A DNA stretch of 64,000 nucleotides from Lamellibrachia columna. Its lineage: Eukaryota > Annelida > Polychaeta > Sabellida > Siboglinidae. The notes beneath the pieces are model-generated. The model had not been told where the DNA came from and searched no databases. It saw only the letters and a program-made list of their open reading frames with translations. Numbering within the stretch: position 1 is the stretch's first letter; each line of letters begins with the position of its first letter. Shown in pieces: positions 1 to 64,000 of this stretch. Both the position numbers and the translations under genes were made by a program. The stretch lies in the NCBI GenBank assembly GCA_963662155.1, contig OY759262.1:60435510-60499509 (forward strand). The letters are read 5' to 3'.

Positions 1-976
<976 letters not shown>

Positions 977-1431
977 TTACAGTGCCCGTGTCATGTGATG
1001 GACAGTACTTTAGTAATTGCCACAATAACAGTATTTTATATAATCTTATAATACTGATCGATTCTTTTAAATATTGAACTGATGTTAAACATACAGTTTT
1101 AGTATAAGATCTTTTGGTCAAAAATGCTTATGTTATAACTACAATAAACCCATAATTAATATATTATTGAATGAACAACTCTTCAATCCACAGATTGAAA
1201 CTTGTCTCTATAAATATTATTTAGCAAAAATTAAAGTGATTTCAAGTTTTTGTGGCCTCATTGAAAGATATATGTCAATTATGTCCTAGCATAATGCTAA
1301 TGTTATCACTTCAAGAAGCATATATGATTTTGTTAATCATATACTGAGATAACCTTAATCAGATATCTCTAAAACAACTCTACAAACAGACAAATAAGAC
1401 AACTTTAGTTCAGTCCAGCTAGTTGTCATAC

Positions 1432-1520
1432 TTTGACAAGCTGCTTGAACACGGCCGACTGAATCATACGTCGCTTGTTGAGACCAGCTAGCAGCCATCT
1501 CTTCAAAGTCTATCACAGCT
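1432..1520 (-). pseudogene. SRP54: SRP54 exon (N/G boundary), frameshifted
   Basis: The exon starts after a CAG acceptor and reads AVIDFEEMAA. After four extra bases (the local sequence is gctgctagctggt) it continues in another frame as AGLNKRRMIQSAVFKQLVK to a GTATGA donor. In SRP54 these two parts are contiguous (AIDLEEMASGLNKRK...VFKELVK) and are followed directly by LVDPGVKAW, which is the neighbouring exon at 782-886. Removing the four bases gives 85 bp (1 + 28 codons, ending in phase 0), which fits the phase-0 start of the next exon. The 4-bp insertion therefore breaks a real SRP54 exon. Earlier exons for the N domain were not found. Confidence 0.82.
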
Positions 1521-1901
1521 CTGAAACAACACAACACTGACTCATAGTTTGTATACATTCATCCTATTCTTCTGGTACAATGTTATGAAGGTAACAGAAA
1601 CAAACTGACTATTAAGGTTGGTAACTACCATTCTCTAGCAGAAAACAAGACTGGGTTGCCCAGTTGTGCTGAACTTGTGCATACATACAGTGTACCAGTA
1701 GGACATGGTCACCATTACATAGTAATACATACACAGAAACACTGGCCAGCGAATTAAATCAAATGCGCTGATTCAAACTTACAGGACTTGTAAAACAGCT
1801 TGCAATCAGTGTTTCGAGAAATTAGGGCACTAGAAATGTTCACATTACCCAGCAGACTGTCATGTAATGATTTACAAAGACGTTAGTAATATTTGCCACT
1901 A

Positions 1902-2646
1902 AGGGTGATTCTGTATCAAATCAACCAATGGCAAAAAGTTGATGTCTCAGAATTTGCTTAAATTTTAACTAATGAATAAGTAGCTACACCTGAGCACTTC
2001 TGCATAAAACTAAGGATTTGCAAGCAAATTGTATCTGTATCGACCTATAACGTGAACACCTTATAACTTGAACGCCCCAAAATGTACCCATTATTTTAAT
2101 CTGTTTTCAGGGACTTCTAACTAGAGAAGTTTACAGGCTACATATCTGCTGAATATGTATACATGTTGGTACAGATTATCTATGCAAAATTCAAGAATGG
2201 TAGGACAAAGGGCAATTGGTATACAGGGTGCAGGAAAATAATTCTTCTTCAGAGAAGGATTTCAACAACTATATTCCATTGTTGTGTTACAGTACAATGT
2301 CCAAATTGCCACCATCTGTTGTCAGGGATACTGGCAATAACCTATTCACTCAGTAGGCTTCTAGTTGCTAAACATTCAGAATAAATCAGCCTTAAATTTA
2401 AACTTTTTCTATATTTTACAACTTTTAGCACCAAAAAAGAGGATATGGGACAAGTCCTATTACCACCATTTTTAACTGTGCATAGACTTTTGTTATTAAA
2501 TTAAATGATAAAAAGATAAAATGCTTAGTTCTGATGCAGAAGTGCTCAGGAATAGTTATTATTCATTGCTTAAAATTTAAACAAATTCTGAGACATCCAC
2601 TTTTGCAATTTCCTGAAAACTGGTTGATTTGACACAGAATGACCCC
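1902..2646. mobile_element. Long-TIR foldback MITE, TA target duplication
   Basis: The left arm (about 1902-2030) and right arm (about 2518-2646) are inverted copies of each other over roughly 125 bp with scattered mismatches. Shared blocks include tgcagaagtgctcag, caaattctgagacatc and ggttgatttga. Ends are AGGGTGATTCTGT and ACAGAATGACCCC, flanked by TA on both sides (1900-1901 and 2647-2648). There is no transposase. The TA duplication fits a non-autonomous Tc1/mariner-type element, although other TA-targeting families are possible. Confidence 0.75.
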
Positions 2647-2779
2647 TATTCAAGTTGTCAGTATACTCCACATTACAAAAAAGTACATTGGTGATTGGCC
2701 TGGCTTTTCTAACCAGATGCAGTATCATGCCATCATAAGTTTGTTCCTAGGTGTCCACAAATCTATTGTTTCCCCTCAG

Positions 2780-2971
2780 GTTGGATACATCAAACCTTAC
2801 GAGGACGTAGTCACCGACAACAAGGTTGGATACATCAAACCTTACGAGGACGTAGTCACCGACAACAAGGTTGGATACATCAAACCTTACGAGGACGTAG
2901 TCACCGACAACAAGGTTGGATGCATCAAACCTTACGAGGACGTAGTCACCGACAACAAGGTTGGATACATC
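2780..2971. repeat. 45-bp minisatellite, about 4.3 copies
   Basis: Four nearly perfect 45-bp units start at 2780, 2825, 2870 and 2915, plus a partial unit. The period is 15 codons; the forward strand reads VGYIKPYEDVVTDNK per unit, but nothing else supports it being translated. It lies between the MITE and the Tigger relic. Confidence 0.9.
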
Positions 2972-3027
2972 ACAGCCATTCAGAGTGTTGTCTCTGCTAG
3001 ATGTGCTTCCCTCAGAATCAGAGTAAT

Positions 3028-4173
3028 CTAGTGTAATATAGCGTCGTTGTTGTTAGACTCTGTGTCAGATGTGGTGTAAGACTCTTGTTGTCTCCTACTA
3101 GGACCAGTCACTGCGACCTGGTTACTGAGATCAAGCCTCACTGCACTAGTCTTTCTCTGTCGCACTGGAGTAAGCATTTTCTTCGGTTTCTTTGATTTCT
3201 GGCTCGATTGTGCATAGACTGCATCTTTCTCAGGTATGTCTGTCAGGATGCGAGATGTTGCAAGTTTCCTCCCAGAACCACGCTTTCCTTGATGTGCTTT
3301 GGGGGTAAGACTGTATGTCAGTTTGTAAAACACTGGGACTGGCTTGCCTGATTAAATGATCTTACTGTGGCATGCTAAGCGACTGCTGGTCCTGGCTGCT
3401 AAGCGACTGCTGGTCCTGGCTGTTGAGCGACTGCTGGTCCTGGCTGTTGAGCGACTGCTGGTCCTGGCTGTTGAGCGACTGCTCGTCCTGGCTGTTGAGC
3501 GACTGCGGGTCCTGGCTGTTGAGCGACTGCTGGTGCTGGCTGTTGAGCGACTGCTGGTCCTGGCTGTTGAGCGACTGCTCGTCCTGGCTGTTGAGCGACT
3601 GCTGGTCCCGGCAGCTGAGCGACTGCTGGTCCTGGCAGCTGAGCGACTGCTGGTCCTGGCTGCTAAGCAACTGCTAGTCCTGGTTGCTATGTGACTTCCT
3701 CTCTTAGTGGAACTTCTTCCAGCTGGTCGGTGACGAAATATGTCAAATATTCATCATCCGTGAAGATGTCTTTGTTGAAAGGGTAGCATTCATTCACCGG
3801 AAATCCAGACTGGATGGTCTGCGGCACAAATGCCTGTAGGTATACGCATCCCGACAGTTGTTCTCTTAAAATATACAGCACGGCTAAGGTTAATTGCCTT
3901 AGGTTTTTGAAGGCTAAGTGTAGGGTTTCGCTGGTGGAATCCAGTCATCCTGTCTTCTCCTGCTTCCTTATCTCAAGTCCACGCATTTGGAATTTCTTTC
4001 TCATTTCTTACATCCCATTGGTATGCCAGCTGCCTTGTATATCCTAGAGAGAAAGCATGTTACATCTTCGCTGATGTGATGAGGTACTCCCTTAGTTCAT
4101 TCTCCTCGCCATTGTTGAAGACTTGACGGTGAATATAATTTGCTTCAATCATAGTGTCCCAGGCCTTCGCCAT
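3028..4173 (-). pseudogene. Tigger/pogo-type (CENP-B/DDE-1) transposase relic
   Basis: Read on the minus strand, the N-terminal part around 4173-3860 gives MAKAWDTMIEA, YIHRQVF, ENELREYLITSAKM, RQLAYQW, EKEIPNAWT and TGFHQRNPTLSLQKP, the CENP-B/Tigger helix-turn-helix and DNA-binding pattern, with stops and frameshifts. After a jump at about 3850 the C-terminal tail follows (ECYPFNKDIFTDDEYLTYF, 3687-3881). The region 3028-3333 gives the basic C-terminal extension (GSGRKLATSRILTDIPEKD). The DDE catalytic core between these parts is missing, so the copy is dead. A 24-bp minisatellite interrupts the C-terminal region. Confidence 0.8.
3373..3688. repeat. 24-bp minisatellite inside the Tigger relic, about 13 copies
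   Basis: The unit is tgttgagcgactgctggtcc plus tggc (24 bp, 8 codons) with occasional substitutions (gctaag, cagctg variants). It sits within the C-terminal region of the Tigger transposase relic and is open in several frames; on the transposase strand it reads repeated DQQSLNSQ. Confidence 0.9.
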
Positions 4174-4423
4174 TCAATAACATATGTTGTGTAATCCCAG
4201 GTTGCCCTGCGATCCGCGTATTCAGACCCTTACACAATTTGTTTACGTGTGTCTGAAACGCATTGGATGACTTAACTCCAAGAGCTCTGTGGCATCTACG
4301 TCACTGTCGTCTGCGTGTGTTTTGTATATTTAGAGCACACACTAGGTGACGCCACATACTATAATTAAAAGTGCAAGTGACCAAACAATCTAATGGCCAT
4401 GGTGCCCCGGTCTCAACTACATA

Positions 4424-4478
4424 CATGCATGCATGCATGCGTCCGTCCGTCCGTCCGTACGTATGTACGTACATACAT
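4424..4478. repeat. Compound tetranucleotide microsatellite
   Basis: Consecutive (CATG)n, (TCCG)n and (TACG/TACA)n tracts form one compound array. Confidence 0.9.
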
Positions 4479-5291
4479 AATTATGGTTTATGCCAGTCTA
4501 TTATGTTTTCAATCTTGTAGTTGTTGGAGTGATTCCTGTGTTGCCTGGAAAAATTACCACATTTTCAGGTATGTCGCATAATTAACTTCAAAGTCTAACC
4601 GTCAGAAAGTTTGTTATAATTACCTTTGGCGCTTTGCGAACCGTCAAATACGCTGCCGTCTCAGTAATGCTTAGCATGTATTAGTCATACTGTGAGTATC
4701 TGACAACCGGTAAGCATCTACTGGCCAGGTAACACTGACATGAATCCTGTCATTTTATACGCGGACCTATTGTTGGCGCACCTATGAACGTGTCATGTCA
4801 CGGAAACCCCAACTCACCATTTGCTCTGATTGTGTATGGAAACATTCGTCCGTCTCTCCGACTTCGGGTAGTATTTGCATCAACATAATGCTTATTTTCT
4901 ACTTGTGAATTCAGAAATGAATAGAGGAATCAATCCGTTCAGCCACGCTGACGTATACTTCACCATAGTTGCACTGTTTGTGTCTGTGACGATGTTCTAG
5001 AAGAGCGGCTGGGAAACAATGACATAAATGTCCTCGCTACTGGCAGGACTTCCACCGCGGTTTATATACGAAAAAGTCCAAACATTTAAGCCAAAGGGGC
5101 CATGGTCCAATGCCCCCATAAATACGCCATTGTATGAAAATCAGTGGCGAACGTTTTAAAGCAACACTGTAACACACGCGTTTTTCAAATAACACACGAA
5201 CAATACACGAATAACACATCATCAGTTCAAAACACGTCGGAAGAGCGATTCTCTCGAATATTTTAGCCAATCGCAGTCAGATGCGCCGAAA
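4479..5291. other. No gene recognised
   Basis: Both strands were read; no exon, transposon protein or tandem repeat is recognised before the promoter-like cluster at 5292. Confidence 0.4.
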
Positions 5292-5382
5292 TCTCGCGAG
5301 ATCTCAAGTCTCAAGTGGTTTACTCCAAACAGCCCAAACTTGGGCTAACGCAGGAGTTTGTGGTGGACTGTGCGCATGCGCT
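5292..5382. promoter_or_regulatory. Candidate housekeeping promoter (TCTCGCGAGA + NRF1-like site)
   Basis: TCTCGCGAGA at 5292-5301 is the palindromic motif known from TATA-less housekeeping promoters. TGCGCATGCGCT at 5371-5382 matches the NRF1 palindrome (YGCGCAYGCGCR) at 11 of 12 positions. Two such sites within 91 bp in an otherwise CpG-poor region suggest an active or relict promoter. The SRP54 exons lie 3.8-4.5 kb away on the minus strand and are a plausible original target; no first exon was identified. Confidence 0.45.
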
Positions 5383-5459
5383 GTGGGTGGTACGTTCGAT
5401 TAAAAGACTAGTATCATTAATGTTGCTGAAATGGTTTTTATCTGATAGTTTTATTTATT

Positions 5460-7430
5460 TTATGTATAGGATGTTTAACGAAAATTTTTAATAGGTTGGT
5501 TGTGTGTATGGATACTGTCGCTGCCTTGCCACATGCACACATAGACAGTCTCCATACCCACACCATGGATAAGTTTACGCTGAGCACTGTGTTTTAAAGG
5601 CAGTTTAGGTGAGGAGGTGTGGTGAAAGGGAGTTCCATAATAGCTTCTTGAAATGATTTTGGGTTTTTTATGTTGGTAATTTTTGATGGAATCATATTCC
5701 ATATGCGAATGGCTCTGGGATAAAATGAAAAGACCATTGCATTTATACGACACGTGGGGGCTATGTATTGTCCACGGGTTCGAGAGCGAGTTAGTAGGCC
5801 TGGAGGGGGGGTGATCTCAATAATGTTGTTTAGAATTTTGTAGAAGGTAGTGGCTTGTTTGATAATGCGCCTTCGTTCGAGGGTTGGCCATCCAAGGGCA
5901 GTAATTAGATCTGCTGGATTTGTGTTCCGTCTGTAATCATTTTTAACAAATCTGGCAGCAGAGTGTTGCACTCTTTCAAGGCTTTTAACTTGTGAAAAGG
6001 TGTGGGGATTCCATATGGGTGAAGAGTACTCAAGTTTTGGCCGGATTAGCATGTTGTAGGCTGTTTGCTTAACTTCGGGTTTACATGGGCCAAGAGTTCG
6101 TTTAATCATGCCTAAACATTTCGAAGATTTTGAAGTTATGTCAGTGACGTGATTTGTCCAGGTTAATTTGGAATCCAATTTTACTCCGAGGTATGAGTGG
6201 CTGGATACGGTGGATAATGGCTGGCCAGAAAGCGAGTACTTGTGTGTGCTGGGTTTAGTTTTGTTTGTTATTGGAAGGTGGACGCATTTAGATACATTAA
6301 ATTCCATTTGCCATTTGTCTGACCATGTTTGGAGTTGGCTAAGGTCAGTTTGGAGAATTTCATGGTCGGTTTTGGAAGAAATGTTACGATATATAATACT
6401 ATCATCTGCAAAAAGGCGTATAGAAGATTTGATGTTCCCATTTATGTCATTTATGTAGAGTAAGAAGAGGACAGGTCCTAGAACTGAACCCTGTGGGACA
6501 CCAGATGTGACATCTGTGATGTCCGACAGGGCACCGTTAACTGAGACTCTCTGTTTGCGGTTGGATAGAAAAGATTTGATCCAATTTTGAGTGTTTCCAG
6601 TGATTCCGTAGGAGGTCAATTTTGATAGAAGACGTAGGTGAGGCACTTTGTCGAAGGCTTTAGCAAAGTCAAGCAGGATTGCGTCAATTTGGGTCTTGTT
6701 GTCCATAGCAGTCATCCAGTCGTGGACTGTCTCAATGAGTTGAGATTCACAAGACAGTCCCGACTGGAATCCGTGTTGGAAGTGGAGAATGATGTTATGC
6801 TTGTGCAGGTGTTTCCACATCTAATCAATATATCCCAGTTTAAACTTCTGAGCATGCACGGCAAACCAGTGAACGTCGATAATCATACGAGTTCGTTTGC
6901 GGTCTTACGGATTTGTGTTGCCAGTTTTACAGGCACCTCTCGGGTTGGCATTTGTACAACTATTTTATACAGGTTTATTCCATGTTTAATTCGTCATCAT
7001 CTTGAAGTCAGTAACACTGCATCATTTCAACGTACACAGTGTGTTCCCAGCGGCACATTCATAAATTTTTGTTGTGTAGAATTTGGCCTTAACATACTGT
7101 ATTTGTTGTTTGTAAGTCTCACGTTGTCCAGTGTAGATGTATCGACGAATATGCAGCTTTGTCAGTCTCCATTTCTGCTCTGCTTGCCTGAGCCTTCGCT
7201 TAGCAAGCGATAGTTCGTTTGAGTGCCAAGGTGTGTTGGGACGCACAGTAATTGACCGTGTGATTAGTGGAGCGTGGTTGTTTAACAGTTCTTTCAAAGC
7301 AGAGTCGTACTGTTGCGACAGGTCTGCAATGTTGCTACACGTGCGTGTTACCAGATGTGAAAGTTCAAAATCTGATGTGAATTTTCGTTGAGTTAATTGC
7401 AGCATATTTGCGATAGGAAACCTGCTTTTT
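5460..7430 (-). mobile_element. 5'-truncated LINE (jockey/CR1 superfamily)
   Basis: A minus-strand non-LTR retrotransposon. The linker upstream of the reverse transcriptase is at 7022-7405 (LRQAEQKWRLTK region), followed by about 200 bp of disrupted sequence, then an intact 408-codon RT frame at 5594-6820. The endonuclease is absent, consistent with 5' truncation or deletion. Confidence 0.85.
5594..6820 (-). CDS. LINE reverse transcriptase, C-terminal 408 residues
   Basis: The uninterrupted frame contains the RT blocks in order: LLDFAKAFDKVPH, a finger/palm block ending GVPQGSVLGPVLFLLYIND, the catalytic FADDSIIYR (FADD box), then SYLGVKLD and the thumb with SSPIWNPHT and RFVKNDYRRNTNPADLITALGWP, ending MIPSKITNIKNPKSFQEAI. 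It primes cDNA synthesis on nicked target DNA (target-primed reverse transcription). The N-terminal RT blocks and endonuclease are disrupted, so this is a fragment even though the frame is open; its intactness suggests a fairly recent insertion. Confidence 0.85.
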   Translation of the reverse strand: MWKHLHKHNIILHFQHGFQSGLSCESQLIETVHDWMTAMDNKTQIDAILLDFAKAFDKVPHLRLLSKLTSYGITGNTQNWIKSFLSNRKQRVSVNGALSDITDVTSGVPQGSVLGPVLFLLYINDINGNIKSSIRLFADDSIIYRNISSKTDHEILQTDLSQLQTWSDKWQMEFNVSKCVHLPITNKTKPSTHKYSLSGQPLSTVSSHSYLGVKLDSKLTWTNHVTDITSKSSKCLGMIKRTLGPCKPEVKQTAYNMLIRPKLEYSSPIWNPHTFSQVKSLERVQHSAARFVKNDYRRNTNPADLITALGWPTLERRRIIKQATTFYKILNNIIEITPPPGLLTRSRTRGQYIAPTCRINAMVFSFYPRAIRIWNMIPSKITNIKNPKSFQEAIMELPFTTPPHLNCL

Positions 7431-7469
7431 CGTTCGGTCCGGCTTAGGTGCTTGGAGCAGGCAGTGAAC

Positions 7470-7633
7470 AGCGTGGTGATCAGTGAGCAGGGACCCCACC
7501 GTCACTGACATCACAACGTGGTGATCGGTGAGCCCACCGTCACTGACATCACAGCGTGGTGATCAGTGAGCAGGGACCCCACCGTCACTGACGTCACAGC
7601 GTGGTGATCGGTGAGCCCACCGTCACTGACGTT
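7470..7633. repeat. Alternating 45/38-bp tandem repeat
   Basis: The phrase gtggtgatcagtgagcaggg followed by accccaccgtcactgac alternates with a shorter version lacking the agcagggac segment, two rounds of about 83 bp. It leads directly into the 64-bp array. Confidence 0.8.
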
Positions 7634-8386
7634 ACATCAGTATTATTGAGTGTCATACAGTGTCGCCACTGGCCTCAACAACAAAGCTTGTTAGCCTACA
7701 TCAGTATTACTGAGTGTCATACAATGTCGCCACTGGCCTCAACAACAAAGCTTGTTAGTCTACATCAGTATTATTGAGTGTCATACAGTGTCGCCACTGG
7801 CCTCAACAACAAAGCTTGTTAGTCTACATCATTATTATTGAGTGTCATACAATGTCGCCAATGCCCTCAACAACAAAGCTTGATAGTCTACATCAGTATT
7901 ATTGAGTGTCATACAATGTCGCCACTGCCCTCAACAACAAAGCTTGTTAGTCTACATCAGTGTTATTGAGTGTCATACAATGTCGCCACTGTCCTCAACA
8001 ACAAAGCTTGTTAGTCTACATCAGTATTATTGAGTGTCATACAATGTCACCACTGCCCTCAACAACAAAGCTTGTTAGTCTACATCAGTATTATTGAGTG
8101 TCATACAATGTCGCCACTGCCCTCAACAACAAAGCTTGTTAGTCTACATCAGTATTATTGAGTGTCATACAATGTCGCCAATGCCCTCAACAACAAAGCT
8201 TGTTAGTCTACATCAGTATTATTGAGTGTCATACAATGTCGCCACTGCCCTCAACAACAAAGCTTGTTAGTTTACATCAGTATTATTGAGTGTCATACAA
8301 TGTCGCCACTGCCCTCAACAACAAAGCTTGTTAGTCTATATCAGTATTATTGAGTGTCATACAATGTCGCCACTGGCCTCAACAAC
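7634..8386. repeat. 64-bp satellite array, about 11.8 copies
   Basis: Units start with acatcagtattattgagtg at 7634, 7698 and every 64 bp after that, with few substitutions between units. The array stops in mid-unit at a LINE 3' fragment (8417-8512). Confidence 0.92.
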
Positions 8387-8416
8387 CTGTATTGTGACCA
8401 CTTGTCTTTGGCTGTA

Positions 8417-8512
8417 CAGAATGAACGGTCGTCCAATCGCCTCATGATAAATGAATGGAACAAATTATCTGCCAATTTTGTAAATGCAAGCAGCGTAGAT
8501 ATGTTTAAATAA
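8417..8512 (+). pseudogene. LINE reverse transcriptase C-terminal fragment
   Basis: The forward frame reads RSSNRLMINEWNKLSANFVN followed by ASSVDMFK and a stop, matching the conserved end of CR1-type LINE ORF2 (R.....WN.LP..VV.A.SV..FK). Only this tail is present, directly after the 64-bp array. Confidence 0.65.
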
Positions 8513-8744
8513 ATCATTTATGCATATTTCAGGAGGTTAAACAAAGATGAACAATTGTTGGAGTCTCGATAAGCCAATGGGTTCCTTTTTTGCTTTGGAG
8601 ATAAATTGTATTAAATACTGTTAAATAATTATTTAGAAGGTTCACTAGTCTGAAGGCGCGACATGTAAAGAATCACATGTGCTGAACAACTATCAGCATT
8701 TTTATTCTGGAAAGAGCTTGGTCAGCTCACAAGTCTATATGCGA

Positions 8745-10300
8745 CACAAAAATACAATGAATATACACGAGGTTTTATATTTATCAACTAACAACATCTA
8801 CTTTTATATTACATACAGTGAACATACTCTAAACATTACATAATGGTCAGATGACAACAACTCTATAAATGTCATACAAATAGGTCATTGTTACACATTT
8901 GGCAACTAACAACATCTAATTTGATACTACATACAGTGAAAATACTCCAAAAAGTTGCATAATTGTTAGTTGACAACAATACTCTCTGATACAAAAATAC
9001 AGTGAATATACACCAAGGTTACTTATTTGTCAATTAACAACATCTAATTTGATATGTACAGTGAAAATGCTCCAACAGATGGAGGCACGAGTGGACGATT
9101 TTCACTTGCCAATATATTTGTACAATGAATGCTCCCCAGTTTCTAATTGTCACATAGTTATTTTGTATTTCCTTTCGTTTTATATCTGTGGCAGAATTTT
9201 ACAACTGCACGATTTTTCTCCTACATGCGGCATCCGTGGAATGAGCACAAAAACGAAGTAACTACCACGTGTACAATGAATACCATATACAGTGACACTA
9301 CTACTATCTACATACAGACACATTTTATATTACATGTTGGTCTAGGTCAATTCTATGAATTTGAAACAATGATATACACATGTTAAATTTTATATTGTCT
9401 ATGTACATACTTTTAATCAAATTACATGATTTTGTCATTCTGTCAGAAATATCCAGCTTCTTCTGCTACTATTTAAAAGACAAAGCTTATGATACACCTT
9501 GTCACAGGTTATGTTACACCTTCCACTTTGTCCTCCAACTGGCCCAAGTGCAGCCAGGTGTGACAGTTACAACAGGTTCTTGTGACACATGTTGGTGTAA
9601 TTTCTAAGCAGTTATACGTACTACAGCCCTGTGTCTCACTTCTACATGTTATTACTCGTAACATGTTATCAAAACGAAATGTGACAACTTGACAACATCA
9701 ACAAACATCACCTTTCCAGACAGCTACCACAATTGATCTCCACCCATGCATGAAGGTTCGGGCTTGAAAAGGTAGACATACATATTTGTAGTAACTTACA
9801 ACCTCCAAGGTATTTCTTTGAAAATACTACTTCTTATCTTGTTTCAAAATACCTTAATTTCAACAAACAATTACTGTTATTTTACTTAAATTTACAGTCA
9901 TACTAAATTTATTTGCAAACGGTTGACAGACGTTCAGTGAACAATGAGGTTACCTATTGGTCACTTGACTAAAGTCTGTATGATAATATGTACAATGGAT
10001 ATAGACACGTTGTAATATTTGTCAATTGACAAAAAAGCCTGTGTGTAATACTAACTACAGTGAATATTCATATTGATCTCTGAACAACAATATGTACCAT
10101 GAATATACATAGGAGGTACAACTTGGTCAACTGACACAAGTATGTGTATTGTTATGCATAATACTATGTACAGTGAATGTACAAAGAATGTACATATTGG
10201 TAATCTGATAACAAAAATGTGCACATAATATGTACAGTGGCTATACATTATTACATATTTGTCAGGTGCCAACTCTTAATGGAATGTACATATAAATTTG
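8745..10300. repeat. Degenerate satellite-like region
   Basis: The phrases caactaacaacatctaattt and tacagtgaatatac recur at roughly 115-130-bp spacing (for example at 8786, 8902 and 9031, and again in looser form at 9990-10260). Divergence is high. No coding exon is recognised. Confidence 0.55.
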
Positions 10301-10336
10301 TCTGCTGATTACAGTCAGTGTACATTACAATTAGCA

Positions 10337-10395
10337 GCACATAACTATGCCACACATAACTATGTCACACATAACTATGCCACACATAACTAAGT
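10337..10395. repeat. 14-bp tandem repeat, about 4 copies
   Basis: cacataactatgcc-like units are repeated in tandem just downstream of the terminal LRR-gene exon, where its 3' UTR would lie. Confidence 0.8.
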
Positions 10396-10435
10396 CAGTC
10401 GTATTCCCAACAAGCAACATTCAGTCACATCTGTT

Positions 10436-63977
<53,542 letters not shown>

Positions 63978-64000
63978 CTGAAATATAACATTTATGTTAA

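Noticed and set aside
1785..1850. Possible further SRP54 exon (NVNI...L..RN pattern, minus strand)
   Set aside because: The resemblance to the LLEADVNIKLVKQLREN region is too weak and needs gaps; splice sites are not convincing.
3356..3694. Leucine-rich low-complexity protein (LLVLAVER repeats)
   Set aside because: It is a translation of the 24-bp minisatellite opposite to the transposase strand, not an LRR protein.

Overview
The window is animal genomic DNA, most likely from a marine invertebrate. Genes are split into short exons by long introns, there are no bacterial-style operons, and most of the DNA is transposon debris: non-LTR (LINE) elements, DIRS-type tyrosine-recombinase elements, a Penelope-like element, a Ty1/copia element, a tRNA-derived SINE, pogo/Tigger and hAT remnants, MITEs, minisatellites and microsatellites. 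The species cannot be fixed from the sequence.

The main host gene lies on the minus strand and runs from beyond position 64,000 down to about 10,436. It is a leucine-rich-repeat (LRR) gene of the ribonuclease-inhibitor (RI) type. Seventeen LRR exons are visible and they alternate strictly: A-type exons of 87 bp (motif LxxNxLS/GxxA, ending MxSLxxL) and B-type exons of 84 bp (motif LxxCxIGxxG, ending CPxVExL). The introns joining the LRR exons are all phase 2, and the spliced frame stays open through all 17 exons until a TGA at the end of the last one. A 164-bp candidate terminal exon follows. The N-terminal part of the protein is outside the window. The family suggests an NLR-like or LRR immune receptor, but no NACHT, TIR or death domain is visible here, so that is inference.

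The LRR array has grown by recent local duplication. A roughly 3.5-kb unit carrying one B/A exon pair occurs four times between 28.7 and 41.0 kb, plus a partial copy. A second exon pair with a DIRS element was duplicated as 12.75-20.98 kb and 21.72-27.87 kb. Differences between duplicated exons cluster in the codons for the exposed beta-strand positions of each LRR, a pattern expected of diversifying recognition surfaces.

Region by region: 0-1.6 kb holds two exons of a broken SRP54 gene (minus). 1.9-4.2 kb holds a long-TIR MITE and a Tigger-type transposase relic with an internal minisatellite. 5.29-5.38 kb has a cluster of housekeeping-promoter motifs. 5.5-7.4 kb is a LINE. 7.5-10.4 kb is tandem repeats. 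10.4-12.2 kb is the 3' end of the LRR gene. 12.8-28.5 kb is the DIRS-bearing duplication with an inserted Penelope element (14.1-17.3 kb), a SINE and a LINE. 28.5-42.6 kb is the tandem exon-pair block. 42.6-59.5 kb is a nested transposon graveyard (copia, four LINE remnants, DIRS). 59.5-64 kb holds three more LRR exons and a LINE relic.

Three transposon coding regions contain in-frame minisatellites with periods divisible by three (24, 42 and 36 bp). For the 36-bp and 42-bp arrays the unit is recognisably a piece of the element's own protein.
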